Positions 58,352-64,000 of a stretch of DNA of 64,000 bases are shown here, piece after piece. The stretch comes from Dichelobacter nodosus (lineage in GTDB: Bacteria; Pseudomonadota; Gammaproteobacteria; Cardiobacteriales; Cardiobacteriaceae). The number at the start of each line of letters is the position of its first letter. Position 1 is the stretch's first letter. The notes under the pieces are model-generated. The model did no database searches and was not told the origin of the DNA. It saw nothing but the letters and a program-made list of their open reading frames with translations. The translations under genes were made by a program, and so were the position numbers. The stretch covers positions 1 through 64,000 of the forward strand of contig NZ_LGVW01000024.1 of NCBI RefSeq assembly GCF_001263335.1, given 5' to 3'.

Positions 58352-60273
58352 TACTCAATCTCCTGTGATTTTGTCTCAATCAAGTGGCGGATATGCTCAA
58401 TAATTGTCGCAATTTCCATCACGCCTAACTCTTTGCCGTCACGTGTACGTACAGAAAGCGTGTTTGATTGCTTTTCTCTGTCGCCGGCTACCAATAAAAA
58501 AGGAACGCGCTGCAAAGTATGCTCGCGAATTTTATAGCTTATTTTTTCATTGCGCAAATCTATTTCTGCGCGAATACCGGCAGCGATAAATTTTTGCATC
58601 ACATTTTGAACATAATCGGCGTGCGTATCCGTAATTGGCATAATCATCGCTTGCACGGGCGATAACCAAACAGGCATATTGCCCGCATATTGTTCAATTA
58701 AAATACCAATAAAGCGTTCCAACGAGCCTAAAATCGCGCGGTGAATCATCACGGGCGTTTGTTTTTCGCCGTGTTCATCAATATATTCAGCGCCAAGTCG
58801 TGCGGGCATTGAAAAGTCCAATTGAACGGTGCCACATTGCCAACGTCTTCCCAAACTATCTTTTAAAGTAAATTCAATTTTGGGACCGTAAAACGCGCCT
58901 TCGCCGGGTTGCAAACGGAATGCCAAATTTTGCGCTTCCAATGCTTCTTGTAAACCGCGTTCTGCCTCGTCCCAAATCTCATCGCTACCGACGCGTTTTT
59001 CTGGACGGGTTGACAGCGCGAGTTCCACATTTTTGAAACCAAAATCATCATAAACTTCATAAACCATGCGGCAAGTGCGTTCAATTTCCGCACGAACTTG
59101 ATTGCGCGCGCAGAAAATATGCCCATCATCTTGCACAAAGCGCCGTACGCGCATAATGCCGTGTAACGTGCCAGATGGTTCATTGCGGTGACAAATACCA
59201 AATTCAGCATAACGAATCGGCAATTCGCGGTAACTTTTTAAACCTTGATTAAAAATTTGCACGTGTCCGGGGCAATTCATGGGTTTGACGGCAAAATCGT
59301 GATTATCGATGCAGCAAGTAAACATATTGCCGCCGAATTTATCCCAGTGTCCGGATTTTTCCCATAAACTGCGGTCGAGAATTTGCGGACCTTGAACTTC
59401 TTGATAACCATATTTCCGCAATTTTGTGCGCATATAGTTTTCAATTTCGCGGTAAATCGTCCAACCTTTAGCATGCCAAAAGACCATGCCAGGCGCTTCT
59501 TCTTGCAAATGGAATAAATCGAGCGCTTTGCCGATTTTGCGGTGATCGCGTTTTTCGGCTTCGGCTTGTTGTGTTAAATAATCGTCTAATTCTTTTTTAC
59601 TGCGAAACGCAACGCCATAAATACGTTGTAACGCTTCTGCTTGCGCATCACCGCGCCAATAAGAACCCGAAAGTTTAGTGAGTTTAAACGCTTTGATTTT
59701 GCCCATATCCGGCACGTGCGGACCGCGACACATGTCCACATATTCTTGGTGGTAATACAAACCAACTTCTTGCACATCGTCATCAAAATCATCAATCAAA
59801 CGAATTTTAAAATCTTCCTGCCGTTCATGAAAAATTTCCCGCGCGCGCGCGACCGGCGTCCATTCTTTTTTCACGCTGTATCCGGTTGCGGCGAGTTTTT
59901 GCATGCGTTCTTCTAAAACGGCTAAATCTTCTGGGGTAAAACGATGATCAGCTTCAATATCATAATAAAAACCGTTTTCAATCACCGGACCAATCACCAT
60001 TTTGGCTTGCGGCCATAATTGTTTTAATGCGTGCCCCAACAAATGCGCACAAGAATGGCGAATAATTTCCAATCCGGCTTCATCTTTATCCGTGATGATG
60101 GTGACGTCGGCATCGCAAGCAATCGTATCGCTTAAATCTTGCAACTTTTCGCCAATACGCACGGCAATTGCCGCTTTGGCTAAACTCGAACCGATAGATT
60201 CTGCAATTTCTTGACCAGTTATTGCAGCATTAAAAGATTTTTTACTGCCGTCGGGCAGAGTTATTGTAGGCAT
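58351..60273 (-). CDS. thrS: Threonyl-tRNA synthetase
   Basis: The 640-residue class II enzyme has a TGS domain ([15 protein letters not shown]), the editing domain with [11 protein letters not shown] near residue 70, the zinc-binding catalytic domain ([10 protein letters not shown], with cysteine near 333) and [17 protein letters not shown] as motif 2, then an anticodon domain. The length matches E. coli (642). GAGGGG 7 bases before this ATG decides it over an ATG two codons upstream. It leads thrS-infC-rpmI-rplT. Confidence 0.97.
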   Translation of the reverse strand: MPTITLPDGSKKSFNAAITGQEIAESIGSSLAKAAIAVRIGEKLQDLSDTIACDADVTIITDKDEAGLEIIRHSCAHLLGHALKQLWPQAKMVIGPVIENGFYYDIEADHRFTPEDLAVLEERMQKLAATGYSVKKEWTPVARAREIFHERQEDFKIRLIDDFDDDVQEVGLYYHQEYVDMCRGPHVPDMGKIKAFKLTKLSGSYWRGDAQAEALQRIYGVAFRSKKELDDYLTQQAEAEKRDHRKIGKALDLFHLQEEAPGMVFWHAKGWTIYREIENYMRTKLRKYGYQEVQGPQILDRSLWEKSGHWDKFGGNMFTCCIDNHDFAVKPMNCPGHVQIFNQGLKSYRELPIRYAEFGICHRNEPSGTLHGIMRVRRFVQDDGHIFCARNQVRAEIERTCRMVYEVYDDFGFKNVELALSTRPEKRVGSDEIWDEAERGLQEALEAQNLAFRLQPGEGAFYGPKIEFTLKDSLGRRWQCGTVQLDFSMPARLGAEYIDEHGEKQTPVMIHRAILGSLERFIGILIEQYAGNMPVWLSPVQAMIMPITDTHADYVQNVMQKFIAAGIRAEIDLRNEKISYKIREHTLQRVPFLLVAGDREKQSNTLSVRTRDGKELGVMEIATIIEHIRHLIETKSQEIE

Positions 60274-60376
60274 ATTCATTCCCCTCATTCTGTGCGCTGA
60301 TTAACGCGAGGAAAGCATTCTACTGACTTTATAGGTTTAATGCTATTCTCTAGCATTTCTATTTTTGGAGCGATTT

Positions 60377-62194
60377 ATGTGCGGAATTATTGCCGGTGTG
60401 GCAAAAAAAGATATTGTTTCAATTTTGATGACGGGACTCACGCGTTTGGAATACCGTGGCTACGATTCTGCTGGAATCGCCGTATTATCAAAAAATAAAC
60501 TCCATTGTCGCCGTGCCGTAGGAAAAGTGATGCAATTAACCGAAAAAATTGCCGAATCGCCGCTTGCCGGCAACAGCGGCATTGCTCATACCCGTTGGGC
60601 AACGCACGGCATTCCCAACGAAAAAAACGCCCACCCACACATCAGCGGCGCGCAAATTGCCGTTGTTCATAATGGCATTATTGAAAACTATCTTGAATTA
60701 CGCGCGCAATTAATCGAAAAAGGATATCAATTTCAATCGGATACCGATTCAGAAACCATCGCGCATTTAATTCATGATTATTATCAACGCGATCACGATA
60801 TCGCTGCCGCCGTTTTGCATACTTTGCCGCATTTAAAAGGCAGTTATGCGCTCGCGGTGATGGCGGCAGATGATCCCGATCATATCGTTGTTGCTTGCCA
60901 ACATTCTCCGATGATTATCGGCAAAAGCGCGGCGGGCTATTTTGCCGCATCTGATAGTTTTGCTTTATTGCCGCTGATGCGCCAATTTATTTATTTACAA
61001 GACGGCGACGTGGCGCAATTAAGCCGCGAGGATTGCCGCATTTTTGATCACAGCGGAAAATCCGTGCAACGCGTTTGGGTTGAAAGTGAACAAGATGATG
61101 ATATTGTTGGGAAAAATGGTTATCAACATTTTATGCAAAAGGAAACGTTTGAGCAGCCCAGCGTAATTCGTCATACTTTATCAGGACGTTTAACCGCGCA
61201 ATCGTTAAATATCGATACGTTTTCTCCAGAATTACAAGAAATATGTAATCAATTGAAAAATATTGATATTATCGCTTGCGGCAGCAGTTATCACGCTGGT
61301 TTAGTGGTTAAATATTATCTTGAAGCCGCGGGCATTCGCACAAATGTTGAATACGCCAGCGAATATTTATACCGCGATGTTGCCGTTTCGCCGCATACTT
61401 TATTTTTAACCATTTCTCAATCTGGAGAAACGGCTGATACTTTAGCCGCGCTCAATAAAGCCAAAAAATTACCTTATTTGGATTATTTAGCGGTATGCAA
61501 TGTTGCTGAAAGTGCGCTGGTGCGCTTGTGTCCGCATCATATTTTAACGCGCGCCGGTCGGGAAATTGGCGTGGCTTCCACTAAAGCTTTTATGGCGCAA
61601 TTGGTTGTGTTGCATTTAATTACTTTATTGATTCGTCACGTTAAAGGAGAAAATATCAGCGAAGAATGCGCTGCTTTAGCGCGTTTGCCGGCTGCCGTTG
61701 AGCAAATGTTAGCGTTGGATACAAAAATTGCTGCGGCGGCAAAAACATTGCAAAAAGAGCGCAATTGTTTGTTTTTAGGACGCGGCGCCGGCGCAGCAAT
61801 TGCGGCAGAAGGCGCGTTAAAATTAAAAGAATTATCTTATATCCACGCGGAAGCTTATCCCTGCGGCGAATTAAAGCATGGACCTTTGGCTTTGGTTGAT
61901 GAACAAATGACTGTAGTTGCTGTTGTGCAGGCAGGATTATTGGGCGAAAAAACATTGAGTAATTTGCAAGAAGTGCAGGCGCGCGGCGGACGTTTGATCG
62001 TTTTTGCTGATGAACGCGTTGATTTACACGCTTTATCCGATGCCACGGTGATTTCTTTGGGCGTGTTAGACGATTTGACGATGGCATTAATCGCAGTAGT
62101 GCCGTTACAATTATTCGCTTATCATGTTGCTTGTTATAAGGGAAATGACGTTGACCAGCCGCGAAATTTAGCGAAATCGGTGACGGTAGAATAA
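60377..62194 (+). CDS. glmS: Glutamine--fructose-6-phosphate aminotransferase (isomerizing)
   Basis: The 605-residue enzyme makes glucosamine 6-phosphate, the entry to peptidoglycan and LPS precursors. The nucleophile Cys follows the initiator Met (MCGIIAGV). HTRWATHG and LEYRGYDSAG mark the glutaminase domain, and two SIS domains follow (ISQSGETADTLAAL near residue 345; ELSYIHAEAYPCGELKHGP near 480). TTGGAG precedes the ATG. No glmS ribozyme is visible in the 88-base leader. A terminator follows. Confidence 0.97.
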   Translation: MCGIIAGVAKKDIVSILMTGLTRLEYRGYDSAGIAVLSKNKLHCRRAVGKVMQLTEKIAESPLAGNSGIAHTRWATHGIPNEKNAHPHISGAQIAVVHNGIIENYLELRAQLIEKGYQFQSDTDSETIAHLIHDYYQRDHDIAAAVLHTLPHLKGSYALAVMAADDPDHIVVACQHSPMIIGKSAAGYFAASDSFALLPLMRQFIYLQDGDVAQLSREDCRIFDHSGKSVQRVWVESEQDDDIVGKNGYQHFMQKETFEQPSVIRHTLSGRLTAQSLNIDTFSPELQEICNQLKNIDIIACGSSYHAGLVVKYYLEAAGIRTNVEYASEYLYRDVAVSPHTLFLTISQSGETADTLAALNKAKKLPYLDYLAVCNVAESALVRLCPHHILTRAGREIGVASTKAFMAQLVVLHLITLLIRHVKGENISEECAALARLPAAVEQMLALDTKIAAAAKTLQKERNCLFLGRGAGAAIAAEGALKLKELSYIHAEAYPCGELKHGPLALVDEQMTVVAVVQAGLLGEKTLSNLQEVQARGGRLIVFADERVDLHALSDATVISLGVLDDLTMALIAVVPLQLFAYHVACYKGNDVDQPRNLAKSVTVE

Positions 62195-62212
62195 AAAATT
62201 AAAATGACTACG

Positions 62213-62247
62213 AATCCCTCGTTATTTCGAAAACGGGGGATTTTTTA
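62213..62247 (+). terminator. Terminator after glmS
   Basis: AATCCCTCGTT pairs with AACGGGGGATT (one G-T pair), followed by Ts. It reaches the stop codon of the convergent PAP2 gene. Confidence 0.85.
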
Positions 62248-62928
62248 GGATTTATGCCATAACACTGCCGCGCTCAAAGCGTTTAACGTCCACGCGATCA
62301 GCATTGATATCACGGTATGACTGAAAAAATGATCGCCGATTGCCATTTTATAAAGTCCCATTATCCAACCAAGCGCGGTGACGGCGAGTGCGATTTTGAA
62401 GTGTTGTGAACGCAACCGCGGTAGAAATGCCCATGCGTACCAAGAAAAACCCAATCCGGCATGTGCCGCGGGAAAACATTTTTCGTGATGCTGTGCCAGC
62501 ACATTTTGCCATAGTGATAAATAAGGAAATTGTCCGCCAAATGTTTCGATATGGTTGGGGCAGGGTACGTGTGTGAGTGTTTTTAAAAGACCGATCACTG
62601 CGGGTATTAGAAATAACATCGTCACTAAATAACCCAATTCGCGTTGAGAAAATTGCGGCAAAAATCGCGGCATTTTGTGCGGTAAAAGCCAACGTTGAAA
62701 TAAAAGACACAAGATAAAAATCTCACACCCAATCAACGTATGTTTGATACCCGTGTAAAAAAACCACCGCGGTAACGGCGCATTTTTAGCGATAATCCAT
62801 TGTCCGTTATGATAAAAAAATTGGCTGATATCAATATCAAGCGTCGAATGTTCCAGCAGCAAAGTTGAAAATATAAGCAACGCAAAACCAATACCCGCGC
62901 AATAATGAAATCGTACATTACAAAACAT
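62245..62928 (-). CDS. PAP2 family membrane phosphatase
   Basis: The 227-residue protein has about six membrane segments and the PAP2 motifs KTLTHVPCPNHIETFGG (about residue 105), CFPAAHAGLGFSW (about 140) and GDHFFSHT (about 187), giving the lysine, serine/histidine and final histidine sites with an alanine in the usual PSGH serine region. The overlap with an EptA-type gene suggests action on lipid A or undecaprenyl phosphates. The ATG was chosen over an upstream TTG. The substrate is an inference from neighbours. Confidence 0.82.
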   Translation of the reverse strand: MFCNVRFHYCAGIGFALLIFSTLLLEHSTLDIDISQFFYHNGQWIIAKNAPLPRWFFYTGIKHTLIGCEIFILCLLFQRWLLPHKMPRFLPQFSQRELGYLVTMLFLIPAVIGLLKTLTHVPCPNHIETFGGQFPYLSLWQNVLAQHHEKCFPAAHAGLGFSWYAWAFLPRLRSQHFKIALAVTALGWIMGLYKMAIGDHFFSHTVISMLIAWTLNALSAAVLWHKS

Positions 62929-64000
62929 AACTGCTTTTATATTCAATAGATTGTGTTTTTATATCAAATAATTTGAGCAAAGTGGCAGCGATTGCAGCAT
63001 GTGTTAAAGCCGTATCCGATGGTACGGCGCGAAAATGCGTGTGCGCACTCGTCCAAAAAAATGATGCCACGTGTTTTTGTTCTATCGGTGCGATGCGATA
63101 AGGCATGCCGTGTAAATAAACGCCTTTTTCACCTAAACTTTCGCCGTGATCGCTGACATATAACAACGCAACTTGATGGGTTTGATCGTATTGATTCAAC
63201 CAATGAATGGTTTTTGCCAGAAAATCATCCGTCATCAGCACAGCATTATCAAAAGCATTAATTACCTCTTGTCGCGCGCATTTTGCCAATTCATTATTTT
63301 TGCAAACAGGCGTGAAGCGCTCAAATTCTGCATCATAACGTTTATAGTATTCGGGACCGTGATTGCCCATTTGATGCAGTACGATCAAAATATCTTGCTG
63401 TTGGTGGTTTGCTACATAATCATCTAATCCAGCTAATAGATGAATGTCACGACATTCGTGTGTAGCACCGTCAGGACAATGTTCGCGCGTTAATTTAACG
63501 TAATGGCTTGGCGGTAATTTATGCATCACGCCTTTATCATCAGAATTATTATCCTTCCACAATATATTGATTTTTAAACGATTAATCGTATCAAGTACGT
63601 TTTCATGATAGGGCGCTTGTGCTACGTCATAATTTTTTATCTCAGAATAACTAAACATACACGGCAGCGAATACGCGGTAGACGTGCCGCAGGAAATCAC
63701 ATTGCTAAAATTAGTAACACCTTGAATTTGGGAGACCTGTGGAAACGTATTGCGGGTATAACCGTTTAGCGACACATGATCTGCGCGCAATGTTTCGCCG
63801 ACCACCATCACGATTAATTTTGGCGTCCGCTCAGCTGGTGAAGAAATTTGCACGGCATCAGCGGCGTGCATAATCGTATTTTTCGGCGCGGTATGTTTGC
63901 GGTATTCAGTGTGCAACAATTTCCCGACGGCATAAATCGGTGCAACGGGATTGGTGTATAAACGCAATGTTTTATGTTCGCGGAAAAAACTCGCATATGT
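62918..64000 (-). CDS. eptA: Phosphoethanolamine transferase, EptA/MCR type (partial, N-terminus beyond window)
   Basis: The visible 360 residues are the C-terminal part of an EptA-type enzyme. The linker helix YASFFREHKTLRLYTNP is followed by the sulfatase-fold catalytic domain with VVGETLRADH (nucleophile threonine), the zinc site YVSDHGESLGEKG, and cysteines typical of periplasmic disulfides (CGTSTAYSLPCMFS). It transfers phosphoethanolamine to lipid A phosphates and can lower polymyxin sensitivity. The membrane-anchor half lies outside the window. It overlaps the PAP2 gene by 11 bases. Confidence 0.92.
   Translation of the reverse strand, partial: TYASFFREHKTLRLYTNPVAPIYAVGKLLHTEYRKHTAPKNTIMHAADAVQISSPAERTPKLIVMVVGETLRADHVSLNGYTRNTFPQVSQIQGVTNFSNVISCGTSTAYSLPCMFSYSEIKNYDVAQAPYHENVLDTINRLKINILWKDNNSDDKGVMHKLPPSHYVKLTREHCPDGATHECRDIHLLAGLDDYVANHQQQDILIVLHQMGNHGPEYYKRYDAEFERFTPVCKNNELAKCARQEVINAFDNAVLMTDDFLAKTIHWLNQYDQTHQVALLYVSDHGESLGEKGVYLHGMPYRIAPIEQKHVASFFWTSAHTHFRAVPSDTALTHAAIAATLLKLFDIKTQSIEYKSSYVL

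Noticed and set aside
58863-59210. 115-codon frame inside thrS
   Set aside because: Same-strand alternative frame within the catalytic domain of threonyl-tRNA synthetase, cysteine-rich and without homology signs.
60289-60376. Possible glmS ribozyme
   Set aside because: The leader is too short and that ribozyme belongs to Gram-positive bacteria; no matching core was seen.
61656-62087. 143-codon minus-strand frame inside glmS
   Set aside because: It lies opposite the second SIS domain of GlmS and its translation looks random.

Overview
The window reads as a compact, mid-GC chromosome segment of a gammaproteobacterium. Base composition was judged by eye, not calculated. Gene orders such as rlmN-pilF-rodZ-hisS-yfgM-bamB-der, ftsK-lolA-rarA, thrS-infC-rpmI-rplT, cmoA-cmoB and nrdR-ribD...ribH-nusB are gammaproteobacterial. 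Mevalonate-pathway enzymes, a GT90 (LpsA-type) LPS glycosyltransferase, Neisseria-type porins and a type IV pilus pilotin suggest the Cardiobacteriales, most like Dichelobacter nodosus. This placement is an inference and was not checked against a database.

Layout. Positions 1-610 hold the edge of a mobile element: a truncated tyrosine-integrase start, repeats resembling integrase arm sites, and an intact tRNA-Ser(UGA) that was probably its target. Positions 698-10011 hold comF and yciB on the plus strand. On the minus strand follow rsfS with an unknown small gene, fbp, an Lrp/AsnC regulator, and a long operon glyA-nrdR-ribD-ribE-ribBA-ribH-nusB that makes riboflavin. Positions 10190-21653 are plus strand: scpA-scpB-rluB, lipA, cmoA-cmoB, ftsK-lolA-rarA, rplU-rpmA and obgE. 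Positions 21674-26489 hold mevalonate kinase and pyrB (minus), then dtd-maf-rng (plus). Positions 26520-29072 carry two tandem porin genes with near-identical promoters, a palindromic operator candidate and identical 3' ends. Positions 29071-33184 hold a PqiABC-type lipid transport operon with PqiA split in two, and a YccA-like protein.

Positions 33334-39181 hold the GT90 glycosyltransferase, prfC, an orphan amino-acid-binding protein, ydfG and an MFS exporter. Positions 39108-44967 are a six-gene minus-strand operon, hemB-aroE-mrp-dcd-fumC-mvaD. Positions 45094-54864 hold dsbA-amgK-murU (cell-wall sugar recycling) and the rlmN-pilF-rodZ-hisS-yfgM-bamB-der cluster. The rest holds a DUF819 membrane protein, rpiA, sdhE, the thrS-infC-rpmI-rplT translation operon, glmS, and a PAP2 phosphatase next to an EptA-type phosphoethanolamine transferase cut by the window end.

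The most informative pattern is metabolic. The slot between rodZ and hisS that normally holds ispG (MEP pathway) is closed to a 4-base overlap, while mevalonate kinase and diphosphomevalonate decarboxylase are present elsewhere in the window. This looks like replacement of the MEP isoprenoid route by mevalonate. Envelope functions are also well represented: porins, Lol, Bam, Pqi, RodZ, EptA, LPS glycosylation and MurNAc recycling.
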